A stretch of DNA of 64,000 nucleotides from Streptomyces sp. NBRC 109706 (GTDB lineage: Bacteria > Actinomycetota > Actinomycetes > Streptomycetales > Streptomycetaceae), in assembly GCF_000974485.1 (NCBI RefSeq), contig NZ_BBOM01000009.1:558001-622000 (forward strand), read 5' to 3'. Below the pieces are notes generated by a model, which saw only the letters and a program-made list of their open reading frames with translations, was not told the DNA's origin and made no database searches. A program made the position numbers and the translations under genes. This document shows, in pieces, positions 44,325 through 53,241 of this stretch. Positions within the stretch are counted from its first letter, which is position 1. Each line of letters begins with the position of its first letter.

Positions 44325-46343
44325 TCAGGAACCGTCCGAACCGTTTGCCGACGCGGTGGCGTCCCGCGCTGCCGCGTCGATCGCCGCGAGTGAGCGGCGC
44401 ACCTGGTTGCGATCCGTGGTGTACCAGAAGTCCGGCATCGAGGCCCGCAGGAAGCTTCCATAGCGAGCCCGCTCCAGCCGGGGATCGAGCACAGCGACCA
44501 CTCCCTTGTCCCCCGTGGAGCGCACCAGCCGGCCCGCACCCTGCGCCATCAGCAGCGCGGCATGGGTGGCCGCGACCGCCATGAAGCCGTTGCCCCCGGC
44601 CTCCTCCACAGCCTTCTGCCGCGCGCTCACCAGCGGATCGTCCGGGCGCGGGAAGGGCACCCGGTCCATCACCACCAACTGGCAGCTGGGCCCCGGCACA
44701 TCGACGCCCTGCCAGAGGGAGAGCGTGCCGAAGAGGCAGGTGCGGGGATCGTCGGCAAAGTTCTTGATCAACTCCCCCAGCGTCTCCTCTCCCTGGAGCA
44801 GGATCGGCATGTCCAGCCGCTCTCGCAGCTCCTCCGCCGCCGCCCTGGCGCCCCGCATCGAGGAGAACAGCCCCAGCGTGCGCCCGCCGGACGCCTCGAC
44901 CAACTCGGCCAGCTCATCCAGCATGTCCGCCCGACTGCCCTCCCGCCCCGGCGCGGACAGATGCTTGGCGACATAGAGAATGCCCTGCTTGCGGTAGTCG
45001 AAGGGCGATCCCACATCGAGCCCCTGCCAAGCGGGCAGCTCGTCCCCGCGCTCGCCCTCCGGCGCCAGGCCCAGGGAGGCGCCGACGCCGTTGAAGTCGC
45101 CGCCGAGCTTGAGCGTGGCAGAGGTGAGGACGACCGACCGGTCGGCGAAGAGCTTCTCCCTGAGCAGGCCGGAGACCGAGAGCGGCGCCACCCGCAGGGA
45201 GGCGCCGAACCGGTCGTGCCGCTCGCACCAGATGACATCGAACTCCGAGGCCTGCGTGAGCCGTTCGGCGACGGCCTGGACGCTCTCCGCCGAGGCCAGC
45301 GCCTGCTTGCGCACCGCGTCCTCATCCGCCAGCGAGGCGTCCCTGGTGTTGCCCAGCGCGGTGATCACCGCCCGGGAGGCATCCCGCAGCGCGGCCAGGG
45401 CATAGCCCAGATCCTCCGGGATCGGCTCCAGACGGCCGGGCAGGGCCAACTCCATCAGCCGCTCGAAGCTCTCGGCCGCCGTCTGCAACTGGTCGGCGAT
45501 CTTCTCGTCGACCAGCTTGGCCGCGCGGCGGACCACGCGGTTGACGGAGCCAGGCGTCAGCTCGCCGGTGGCCACCCCGGTGACCCGGGAGACCAGCTCG
45601 TGCGCCTCGTCGACGATCAGCACCTCATGGCTCGGGAGCACCGGGGCGCCCTCGATCGCGTCGATGGCCAGCAGCGCGTGGTTGGTGACGATGACCTCGG
45701 CAAGCTTGGCGCGCTCCCTGGCGGCCTCGGCGAAGCACTCCATCCCGTAGACGCACTTGCTGGCGCCCAGGCACTCCCGGGAGGAGACCGAGACCTGCGA
45801 CCAGGCCCGATCGGACACCCCGGGCGAGAGATCGTCACGATCGCCCGACTCCGTGTCGTCCGCCCACTCGCGCAGCCGCAGCAGATCCTTGCCGAGCCGG
45901 CTGCTGGGCCCGCCGGCCGCCTGCGCCGCCTCCAGCGGATCGAAGAGCCCCTGCTCGTCGTCCTGGGGCACGCCCTCGTGCAGCCGATGGAGGCAGAGGT
46001 AGTTGGAACGCCCCTTCAGGGTGGCGAACTCGGGGCGGCGGCGCAGCAGCGGATGCAGCGCGTCCACCGTGCGCGGCAGATCCCGCTCGACCAGCTGGCG
46101 TTGCAGCGCCAGCGTCGCCGTGGCGACCACCACGCGATCCCCGCCGGCGATGGCCGGCACCAGATAGCCCAGCGACTTGCCGGTGCCGGTGCCGGCCTGG
46201 ATCAGCAGGTGCTCGCCGTCCTCGATCGCCTGGGCGATCGCCTCGGCCATGGCCACCTGCCCGGCTCGTTCGGCGCCCCCCACGGCGACAACGGCTGCGT
46301 GCAACAGATCGGAGAGGGAGGGCTTCCCTGAAGTGGCAGTCAT
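44325..46343 (-). CDS. dinG: DinG-family ATP-dependent DNA helicase
   Basis: A 672-residue superfamily 2 helicase of the XPD/DinG group that resolves R-loops and damage structures. Walker A is GTGTGKSLGYL near residue 47, DEAH is VDEAHEL near 220, and motif VI QGAGRLVRS is near 605. Four cysteines (YLCL, SRECLGASKC, MECF) between about residues 110 and 205 fit an iron-sulfur cluster. The ATG at 46343 (MTATSGKPS) is chosen because a longer start has no ribosome site. It lies head to tail with lexA (41-bp gap), but no LexA box was found at its own promoter. Confidence 0.92.
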   Translation of the reverse strand: MTATSGKPSLSDLLHAAVVAVGGAERAGQVAMAEAIAQAIEDGEHLLIQAGTGTGKSLGYLVPAIAGGDRVVVATATLALQRQLVERDLPRTVDALHPLLRRRPEFATLKGRSNYLCLHRLHEGVPQDDEQGLFDPLEAAQAAGGPSSRLGKDLLRLREWADDTESGDRDDLSPGVSDRAWSQVSVSSRECLGASKCVYGMECFAEAARERAKLAEVIVTNHALLAIDAIEGAPVLPSHEVLIVDEAHELVSRVTGVATGELTPGSVNRVVRRAAKLVDEKIADQLQTAAESFERLMELALPGRLEPIPEDLGYALAALRDASRAVITALGNTRDASLADEDAVRKQALASAESVQAVAERLTQASEFDVIWCERHDRFGASLRVAPLSVSGLLREKLFADRSVVLTSATLKLGGDFNGVGASLGLAPEGERGDELPAWQGLDVGSPFDYRKQGILYVAKHLSAPGREGSRADMLDELAELVEASGGRTLGLFSSMRGARAAAEELRERLDMPILLQGEETLGELIKNFADDPRTCLFGTLSLWQGVDVPGPSCQLVVMDRVPFPRPDDPLVSARQKAVEEAGGNGFMAVAATHAALLMAQGAGRLVRSTGDKGVVAVLDPRLERARYGSFLRASMPDFWYTTDRNQVRRSLAAIDAAARDATASANGSDGS

Positions 46344-46398
46344 AGGGCTGCACACCCTACGCCGCGCCACTGACAACGCGCCCGCCACCGGTGTCCCA

Positions 46399-48171
46399 TC
46401 AGCCAGGGTTGAGCGGGTTGGCGACCGTGCCGAGAACGGCGGCGTGCGGCCGGACCGAACGGTCGCGATAGCCGTCGAGCTGGAGCCGATTGCGGTTCAG
46501 ACAGAGCCGCTTGATCCTCGGCGTGAGCAGGTCGAACGTCTCGAAGCGCTGCTTCAGCTCGGGGAAACGCTGCTGGTAGGCGAGGATCTCCGCCCGGACG
46601 AGTGACCAGAAATCGACTTCGGGAACCCCCAGCCGCTCCTCGCAGATCGGCGCCAGATAGCGGAAGACGCCCACGAACAGCCCGGAGTGGATGAACTGGG
46701 TGAGGAAGGCCGGTGGTTCGGTGAGCAGCACCTCACGCACCTGGACCGGCATCGTGTCGAACTCCGGCAGCGGCTCGGCGCTGACGTTGACATCGTCGAC
46801 GAAGTCCTTGACGGCCAGCCGCACCGGGATGTCGCGCTCGTCGAAGACCACCAGCGCGTTCTCGCCATGCGGCGAGAAGACCGTCCCATAGCGGTAGAGG
46901 AAGTGCAGTAGCGGCGGGAGCAGCGCCGCGAAGAGCCGCCGCAGCCACTCCTCCGGGGCCAGACCCGAGCGTCGCACCAGCTCGGCGGTGAACGAGCGGC
47001 CGTCCCGGTCGGTGCTGAGCAGGGAGGCCAAGGTGCGCGCCCGCTCCCGGGGTTCGAGATAGGACTCGATCGGCTCCCGCCAGATACAGCCCAGCAACTC
47101 CCGGTACTGATAGGGAATGGTGCCCAGTTGATCGAAGAGCGGATGTTCCACCGTGACGGAGGCCGTCTCGCCCAGGAGCACCACCCGGGTCTCCTCCGCC
47201 AGGAACGGGTCCGCGTCGCGCAGCCCGTGCATCCAGCCCGTCACGGCCGGGGCGGCAAGGGTGCGCTCGGTCGGCAGACCGCGCCAGACCAGGGTGTTGA
47301 GGATCGACAGCGGCAGTTTGACGCTGCGCGCGTGCGGTCGGCTCACGTTGAGGAAGGTGCGGATGGACTGCTGGGGCAGGCGCAGATCCCCGTCGCTCGG
47401 CAGCGGGACGATCTTGCCGGCGGCGATCTGCGGCGCGTAGAGCGGGGCTATCGTCTCGTCCCACTGCCAGGGGTGGACCGGCAGCCACAGATACGCGGCC
47501 GGGTCGAGGCCACGCTCCCCCAGCGTCGCGGCGAACTCCGCCCGGGTCCGGTCGGACAGCTCCTCGGCGTAGAGCTGGTCCTCGTGGCGCAGGGCCGGCA
47601 CCGCTCGATAGCTGGCCAGCGAACGGTGCACCGCCAGCCAGGGCAGCGGCCTCGGGGTGCGCGACTCGGGGGCCCAACGGGCGGCATCCGCCGCGGAGAA
47701 GCCCAGCCGCCCCTTGTTGGCGACCAGCCAGGGGTGGCCCGTCTGGCGGCCTTCGAGGCTGGCGTGGTCGAGATCCACCAGCGCCTCGACCGGCAGCGGA
47801 TCGTCGGCCAGCACGGCGTCGGCGCTGAGCGTCGCGGTCAGCTCGCGGATCAGATGCCCGGTGGTGTCGCCCGACAGGCTCAGCACGGTGTCGTGCGCCG
47901 CCGCGACAAAGGCCAGCGGGTCCGCGGCGGGGGTGATCGACGCCGGATCGATTCGCCAGTGTCCGTAGGCACCCCTGCGGGCCCGGAACCGGTACGTCAA
48001 CTCCTCGCTGACCGGCAGGGCATAGGCGCCGCGCTGCCCGTGCTCGGCATACGGGGTGATGATCCCCTCATAGGCGAACTCCGCGAGCAGCTTGGCGAAG
48101 AGCTCTCGGGCGATCCGCTGCCACCGCTCCTGTCCGTCGTTGAACTCGGGGTCCGTGGGAGATATGGACAA
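46399..48171 (-). CDS. NIS siderophore synthetase (IucA/IucC family)
   Basis: A 590-residue NRPS-independent siderophore synthetase, an ATP-dependent amide or ester-forming enzyme. Motifs are GHPWLVANKGRLGFS near 160, LPVHPWQWDE near 240, SIRTFLN near 275, KLPLSILNTLV near 288 and SPHGENALVVFDE near 435, all in the expected order. The start is TTG at 48171 (MSISPTDPEF), with AAGGAG 6 bp upstream. It is the third gene of an iucA/iucB/iucC-like run. The acyl acceptor is probably a hydroxamate amine or citrate derivative, but the product is unknown. Confidence 0.9.
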   Translation of the reverse strand: MSISPTDPEFNDGQERWQRIARELFAKLLAEFAYEGIITPYAEHGQRGAYALPVSEELTYRFRARRGAYGHWRIDPASITPAADPLAFVAAAHDTVLSLSGDTTGHLIRELTATLSADAVLADDPLPVEALVDLDHASLEGRQTGHPWLVANKGRLGFSAADAARWAPESRTPRPLPWLAVHRSLASYRAVPALRHEDQLYAEELSDRTRAEFAATLGERGLDPAAYLWLPVHPWQWDETIAPLYAPQIAAGKIVPLPSDGDLRLPQQSIRTFLNVSRPHARSVKLPLSILNTLVWRGLPTERTLAAPAVTGWMHGLRDADPFLAEETRVVLLGETASVTVEHPLFDQLGTIPYQYRELLGCIWREPIESYLEPRERARTLASLLSTDRDGRSFTAELVRRSGLAPEEWLRRLFAALLPPLLHFLYRYGTVFSPHGENALVVFDERDIPVRLAVKDFVDDVNVSAEPLPEFDTMPVQVREVLLTEPPAFLTQFIHSGLFVGVFRYLAPICEERLGVPEVDFWSLVRAEILAYQQRFPELKQRFETFDLLTPRIKRLCLNRNRLQLDGYRDRSVRPHAAVLGTVANPLNPG

Positions 48172-48219
48172 CGCTTGCTCCTTGGCTGAGTCGGTCGACC
48201 ACGGGGCCGACAGGGGATG

Positions 48220-48241
48220 CACCGGCCGGTGGTGGCCGGTG
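48220..48241 (-). terminator. Small hairpin between the acyltransferase and the NIS synthetase
   Basis: CACCGGCC pairs with GGCCGGTG around a 6-nt loop just after the acyltransferase stop. It may be an attenuator or a weak terminator inside the operon. Confidence 0.35.
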
Positions 48242-48245
48242 TGGA

Positions 48246-48848
48246 TCAGCGGCAGCGGACGAGCAGGGCCGCGCGTTTGTCGGGGAGTTCGAGCTCTGCC
48301 GTCTTCTCGAAGCCGGCGGCCCGGAAGGCGGCGATGGAGGCGCCGTTGCGCGTGTCGGGCTCGGCGACCACCCGCGCGCACCGGGGCACCCGGGCCAGGA
48401 TCAGCTCGGCGACGGCACGCAGCAGGGCGGCGCCGACGCCACGCCCCCGGTCCCCCGCCTCCCCGATCAGCAGATGGACGCCCATGTCGTGGGGGGCTGC
48501 GGGATAGTGCGCGGCCAGCGGATCGAGATCGGCCCGGTAGACCTCCCAGTAGCTCATCGGCCGATCGCCCAACAGGCCCAGGCAGGGGACGCTGCGCCCG
48601 TCCCCCGCCAGCTGCCGGCGCAGCTGCTCCTCGGTGCGTTCGACCGGGCCGGCCAGGCCCCAGAAGGCGTCCACCGCCGGATCGTTCATCCAGCCGGCGA
48701 TCAGCCCCAGATCCCGCTCCGGCCGGACCGGGGCCAGCCGGAACCGGCCGGCGGGCGTGTCCACCGGGCCCCAGGCTGAGATGTCGCCCACCGGGTCGAC
48801 GCCGCCATGCCGGGAAGCGCCCCGCGCGGGCGCCGCGCCTGCCGTCAC
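48246..48848 (-). CDS. GNAT acyltransferase of the siderophore cluster (IucB-like)
   Basis: A 200-residue GNAT protein. The core is RPERDLGLIAGWMNDPAVDAFWGLAGPVERTEEQL (about 30-70) and the acyl-CoA loop GEAGDRGRGVGAALLRAV near 150, which closely resembles the hydroxylysine or hydroxydiamine acyltransferases IucB and MbtK/DesC. It would acylate an N-hydroxylated amine to make the hydroxamate. The GTG at 48848 has AAGGAGG 5 bp upstream. It sits between the two NIS synthetase genes on one strand, with gaps of 63 and 74 bp. Confidence 0.85.
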   Translation of the reverse strand: MTAGAAPARGASRHGGVDPVGDISAWGPVDTPAGRFRLAPVRPERDLGLIAGWMNDPAVDAFWGLAGPVERTEEQLRRQLAGDGRSVPCLGLLGDRPMSYWEVYRADLDPLAAHYPAAPHDMGVHLLIGEAGDRGRGVGAALLRAVAELILARVPRCARVVAEPDTRNGASIAAFRAAGFEKTAELELPDKRAALLVRCR

Positions 48849-48911
48849 TGTTGCCTCCTTCAACGCCCGAACCGGCCCCTGCCGGCCGGGCCGACGCTCT
48901 CGACTGTCCGC

Positions 48912-50924
48912 TCAGGCCCTGGCCAGCGGGTTGGCGACGGTGACATAGACGGACTGCCCGTCCACCGGACCGGCCAGCTCGTCCAGGCCGTGCAGCCGGG
49001 TCAGAAGGTTGGCCTTGCAGCGCAGCGTCTCCGCCTCCAGCAGATGGCCGACCAGCGGGGAGATCGGGCCCGTGGCCCTGGCGGCCTCCTCCACGAGGAA
49101 GGCTCGGAAGACCGCCAGCAGCGCGCCCTCGTCGGCGAGCCCCTGGGCGCCCAACGCCCCGATCAGACCGAAGACGTTGTTGATCCCCAGGTAGTAGGCG
49201 AATCGCTCGTCGGTGACCGCGTCGGCGACAAAGGTGTCCGAACGCTGACCGATCCCGGGCAACTGCCGTTCCAGGGCGTCACGGTGGGACATGCGGAAGT
49301 AGTAGCCCTGGTTGTCGCGATACCGACCGCCCGCCGGCCAGCCGTCCTCGTCGAGCAGCACCAGCGTGTTCTGTTGGTGAGCCTCCAGGGCGACTCCGGC
49401 GTGGGCGTCCAACCAGAGGATCGGCCGGATCACCGCACGCAGATAGCGCGCCAGCCACTCGGCGGCGAGCGCCGGCCGGGGCCGCGCCGTGCGGTCGGCG
49501 AGAACGCTCAGGATCTCCGCGATACGGGAGGAGAGCGCCCCCTGTCCCCGCCCGGGCCAGGGCCGCAGCGCGGTGAGGGCGGCCAGGCAGAGCACGTCGT
49601 CCCCGGGGCCGAAGGGGCTCTGCCGCAGCAGGGTGTCAAGGCCGGGCACCGGCCGACCCGAGAGATCGTCCACCGCGAGCCACGCCGGATCGCGGACGAT
49701 GTCGAAGCCGGCGCCCGAGGCGAAGACGGACCGCCAGCGCGCGCCGAGCCCGGCCTCCAGCAGCCGGTGCACCTCGACACCCCGGTGCAGCTCCTTGCGG
49801 AGGTTCTCCCGCCGGGAGTTGGTGATCCACAGGCCGAGCGAGAGCTTCAACATGAGACCGGAGCCCGGACGGTGCACCGTGCGCACCGAGGAGGTGGGAT
49901 ACCAGGGCGGGCCGTGCTCGCCGAGATCGTGGAGGAGACCGGCGGCCAGCAGCTCCGCCACGGCCGGCCGATGGACGAGATCCGCCGCCTGCCAGGGATG
50001 CAGCGGAAGCGGGACCGTGCCCTTGGGCAACCGGGGCGGCGGCTCGGCCAGCCGGCCCACCAACTCCTCGGCGGTCACCGGCGAACCGTCCTCCCGCCAG
50101 GCGGAGTCGGTGGCCAGGATCGCGCGGTCGACGGCCATCCAGCGCAGCGGGAAGGAGCCGCGCAGCTCAGGCGAGCACCGCGCCGCCTCACGGCCGGCAA
50201 GGCCCTCAAGGCTCTTGGGGTTGGGATGCAGCGGATGCCCGAACAACACGGACTGCTCCGCGTCGAGAAAGGCGTGACCGTGCGCGGCCGGGCCGGGATC
50301 GGCGCGGCGGTGGGCGAGGAACAGCGCGGTGCGGCGCAGCGAGTCGGCGACCCGCCCGGCCAGCACCGCGGTCTCGCCGTCGCGCCGCCCGCCGGAGGAG
50401 GCGTGCGCGGCCTCCCGCCCCAGCAGGGCCGCCAGGGTGACCGCGTCCAACGGGGGCGCGCCACGGGCGGCCGTCGTCAACTCGACCGCGCCGAACCGGT
50501 GCATCCCGGTGGCGGACCAGTGCCGCACCGGAACGCGCAGCGCGCTGCCCGAGGCCGGCAGCGGGAGGTTGAGCATCCGGCCGGCCGGCTTGAGCACGCC
50601 CGTCTCCCGGACCCAGCAGCGCAGCAGGCCCTCGCTGGCCGCCGCGTCGGCCGCCGCCTCGGGATCGGGCTGCTCCAACGGCTCGGCGTACTCCGTGCGC
50701 CCACTCACCCGGCCCTGGCCCGGCGGGGACGTGGCCCCGTCGTGCCGGGACTGACGCGGCACCGTGGGGTCGGCGACCCCGGCCCTGGCGCCCGACGGCG
50801 TCGGCCCCTCGTGCTCCTGGGCTCGGTCGGGACGGGGGCGTGCGTTCATCCGGGTGCGGCGCGGCCGGTCGGTGTCCACCGAGCGTGCGCGCCTCCTCCT
50901 TCGTGCTGGCTCATGGAGATTCAT
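48912..50924 (-). CDS. NIS siderophore synthetase (IucA/IucC family), first of cluster
   Basis: A siderophore synthetase of up to 670 residues. From the ATG at 50924 the core motifs are GHPLHPNPKSLEGL near 230, LPLHPWQAADL near 310, SSVRTV near 355, KLSLGLWITNSRREN near 370 and EAHQQNTLVLLDE near 500. The first 75 residues are Arg, Pro and Gly-rich and look unstructured. Family members are about 600 residues, and the GTG at 50708 (VSGRTEYAEPL) would give 598, so the true start may be there. No iron box (TTAGGTTAGG-like) was found in the upstream region. It heads the three-gene run. Confidence 0.85.
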   Translation of the reverse strand: MNLHEPARRRRRARSVDTDRPRRTRMNARPRPDRAQEHEGPTPSGARAGVADPTVPRQSRHDGATSPPGQGRVSGRTEYAEPLEQPDPEAAADAAASEGLLRCWVRETGVLKPAGRMLNLPLPASGSALRVPVRHWSATGMHRFGAVELTTAARGAPPLDAVTLAALLGREAAHASSGGRRDGETAVLAGRVADSLRRTALFLAHRRADPGPAAHGHAFLDAEQSVLFGHPLHPNPKSLEGLAGREAARCSPELRGSFPLRWMAVDRAILATDSAWREDGSPVTAEELVGRLAEPPPRLPKGTVPLPLHPWQAADLVHRPAVAELLAAGLLHDLGEHGPPWYPTSSVRTVHRPGSGLMLKLSLGLWITNSRRENLRKELHRGVEVHRLLEAGLGARWRSVFASGAGFDIVRDPAWLAVDDLSGRPVPGLDTLLRQSPFGPGDDVLCLAALTALRPWPGRGQGALSSRIAEILSVLADRTARPRPALAAEWLARYLRAVIRPILWLDAHAGVALEAHQQNTLVLLDEDGWPAGGRYRDNQGYYFRMSHRDALERQLPGIGQRSDTFVADAVTDERFAYYLGINNVFGLIGALGAQGLADEGALLAVFRAFLVEEAARATGPISPLVGHLLEAETLRCKANLLTRLHGLDELAGPVDGQSVYVTVANPLARA

Positions 50925-51183
50925 GCGGATTTCGGGCCCCGTCAGGGCGGTGGCCGGGCGTGGCGGCTTGCCACCATTCGTAGTAACGACCGTCGGGCCC
51001 TGGGATCACGGGCAGTTACAAGATTCTTTGCGAACGGCTGCCGATCGCCTGTCCTGAAGTCGTCCGGGAACCGGGGACCCGGCTGCCGCCGTCCAGATGG
51101 TCACCGGCATAGTTGGGGGCGCCTGCCAGCCAGGCGACATGCCTAGCCAAGCGAAGAACACCAGTTTCAGGGGGATGGGACCC

Positions 51184-52398
51184 ATGTCATCGATACGCCG
51201 ACGGAGTTCACGTCGTCGCATCGCACTCGCCACGACGGGAATGGCCGTGTGTCTGGCCCTGACCGCGAGCGCGTGCAACGACGGCGACTCGGACGACAAC
51301 GCGCAGCCCACCGAGGAGGCCACGGCCGGCGAGAACCGCGAGCTGCAGGACCTGCTCGACAACCTGCCGTTCGACTTCGATCTCGACGCGTGGCTGGAAG
51401 GTGGCTGGGAGAACTGGGACGAGGAGACCTGGCTCCGCGAGATCGGCGAGTTCGTCAACCCCATCATCGAGGGGCTGTGGGACGCCGACCGGATGGGCGA
51501 CGCGCAGGATCCCGACCAGTCGATCGATGACGGTTCCATCGACGAGGACGCCAACGCGCCCGACTCCGACGACCCGTTGGACGACCGGGGGGTCACCGAC
51601 CTGGAGCCGACGCCCGTCGAGGCCGACGCGGTCCCGACCCCCTACACCGACAACGGCGCGCCCATCGGCAAGGTGTTCTTCGACAGCCCCGAGGGGCCGA
51701 TGGTCTGCTCCGGCACCGTGGTGACCGACCCCAACGCGCCGGGCAAGTCGAACCTGGTGGCCACGGCCGGCCACTGTGTGCACGCGGGCACGGGCGGCGG
51801 CTGGTACCGCAACCTGAGCTTCGTCCCGGCCTACAACAACGAGGGGCTCCCCCCGGAGCAGGCCGAGGACCCGGCGAACGGCGACTCCGTCTTCCCGTAC
51901 GGCATCTACTGGGCCAACTACGTGTCGACCACGCAGTACTGGATCGACAACGGCACCACCACGGGTGGCGAGGGCGCGCACGGCGACTTCGCGATCATGT
52001 CCGTCGAGCCGGAGGACGGCAGCGGGCTCTCCCTGGAGGAGACCGTCGGTTCGGCCGTCGACATCAACTTCGACGCCCCCGCGGTCTCAGGGCTCGGCAC
52101 CGTCTCGCTCTACGGCTTCCCGGCCGCCGATCCGTACGACGGTGTGCTGATGTACCGCTGCACGGACACCCCGGGCCGGCTCTCCATCGACGCGTCCATG
52201 CCCGTCATGTACTGGGCCGGCTGCACCATGACCGGTGGATCGTCCGGCGGCCCGTGGCTGCGTCAGGGCGACAACGGCCAGGCGGAGCTGATCTCGATCA
52301 ACTCCATCGGCCCGCTGGAGAGCACCTGGCTCGCCGGCCCCCGACTGGACACCGAGGCGCGGGGCGTCTTCGATCATGTGAGTTCGCAGAACAGCTAG
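51184..52398 (+). CDS. Secreted trypsin-like serine protease, probable lipoprotein
   Basis: A 404-residue exported protease. A signal peptide ends in LTASAC (Cys31), a weak lipobox, so the protein may be membrane anchored. Residues about 35-165 are very acidic and probably disordered. The chymotrypsin-fold domain follows: the catalytic His in VATAGHCVH near 195, Asp in GDFAIM near 267, and Ser in TGGSSGGPW near 353. The ATG at 51184 is preferred because AGGGGGA lies 8 bp upstream; an ATG 3 codons earlier overlaps it. The function is unknown; a strong terminator follows. Confidence 0.88.
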   Translation: MSSIRRRSSRRRIALATTGMAVCLALTASACNDGDSDDNAQPTEEATAGENRELQDLLDNLPFDFDLDAWLEGGWENWDEETWLREIGEFVNPIIEGLWDADRMGDAQDPDQSIDDGSIDEDANAPDSDDPLDDRGVTDLEPTPVEADAVPTPYTDNGAPIGKVFFDSPEGPMVCSGTVVTDPNAPGKSNLVATAGHCVHAGTGGGWYRNLSFVPAYNNEGLPPEQAEDPANGDSVFPYGIYWANYVSTTQYWIDNGTTTGGEGAHGDFAIMSVEPEDGSGLSLEETVGSAVDINFDAPAVSGLGTVSLYGFPAADPYDGVLMYRCTDTPGRLSIDASMPVMYWAGCTMTGGSSGGPWLRQGDNGQAELISINSIGPLESTWLAGPRLDTEARGVFDHVSSQNS

Positions 52399-52422
52399 GC
52401 AGCTCGGCAGCACGGCAGACGT

Positions 52423-52464
52423 CCGAGGGCCCGACATCCGCAACGGCGGATGCCGGGCCCTCGG
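52423..52464. terminator. Strong terminator between the serine protease and panD
   Basis: Arms of 19 bp (CCGAGGGCCCGACATCCGC with GCGGATGCCGGGCCCTCGG, one A-C mismatch) close over an AACG loop. It can end both convergent transcripts. Confidence 0.8.
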
Positions 52465-52492
52465 GTCGTCCGTACCAGGGAACCGCCGCGCG

Positions 52493-52915
52493 TCAGACGC
52501 GGGCGGTGGAGAGCGGGCTGCGGCGGGTGGAACCGCCGGGCACCGGCTCGGAGGGGTCAGCGCCGAGCGCGACCACGCGGTTCCGCCCGTCGACATGGAC
52601 CACGGTCGGCCTGAGCTGCCTGGCCTCGGCGTCGTCGACCTGGGCGTAGCTGATCAGGATCACCAGATCGCCGGGCTTGACCAGATGGGCCGCCGCCCCG
52701 TTGATCCCGATGACACCCGAGCCGCGCTCGCCCTCGATCACATACGTTTCCAGCCGGCTGCCGTTGTCGATGTCCACGATGTGCACCAGCTCGCCTGGCA
52801 GCAGATCCGCCGCCTCCATCAGCTCGGCGTCGATGGTCACCGAGCCGACATAGTGCAGATCGGCCTCGGTCACCGTGGCGCGGTGGATCTTGGACTTGAA
52901 CATGGTACGCAACAT
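52493..52915 (-). CDS. panD: Aspartate 1-decarboxylase (proenzyme)
   Basis: A 140-residue enzyme that makes beta-alanine for pantothenate and coenzyme A. It is a self-processing pyruvoyl enzyme: cleavage occurs between Gly24 and Ser25 in YVGSVTID, and Lys9 is conserved. The C-terminal 25 residues are a variable tail. The ATG at 52915 gives MLRTMFKSKIH, matching actinobacterial PanD. It is a single gene with the protease convergent on its 3' side. Confidence 0.94.
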   Translation of the reverse strand: MLRTMFKSKIHRATVTEADLHYVGSVTIDAELMEAADLLPGELVHIVDIDNGSRLETYVIEGERGSGVIGINGAAAHLVKPGDLVILISYAQVDDAEARQLRPTVVHVDGRNRVVALGADPSEPVPGGSTRRSPLSTARV

Positions 52916-53180
52916 GGAGACGCTCCAGGATCTGGCTCCCTGCCCGCTTCCTCGCAGGTCAAGGGCGCTCTCTCGGCTCGACGACGCACCGCGCCCGCGG
53001 GCGGCTCGCGCCGGCCCGCGAGGAGGCGCGCCAACCGCTCGCTCACTTCCCCGAACCCCACACCGGCCGAGTGCGGAGGCGCCTGGGAGCGACCTTCCAC
53101 CTCGTCCCATGTGGATACGACCAGCCTACGCGCTCGTTCGGGACAACCCCAGGGAGGGGCCGGTGGCCCCGCACACACCG

Positions 53181-53215
53181 GCGGGCCGGCTCCCCGCTCC
53201 GGGGAGACGGCCCGC
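53181..53215 (-). terminator. Terminator after hflX
   Basis: GCGGGCCG pairs with CGGCCCGC and the inner CTCCCC with GGGGAG, separated by a single G-A mismatch, over a GCTCC loop. It lies 27 bp past the hflX stop. Confidence 0.65.
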
Positions 53216-53241
53216 TCGGCCCGCTCGGTATGCGGCCCCGG

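Noticed and set aside
50709..51183. Iron (DmdR/IdeR) box before the siderophore genes
   Set aside because: No 19-bp TTAGGTTAGGCTCACCTAA-like sequence with acceptable similarity was seen by eye. A matrix search could overturn this.
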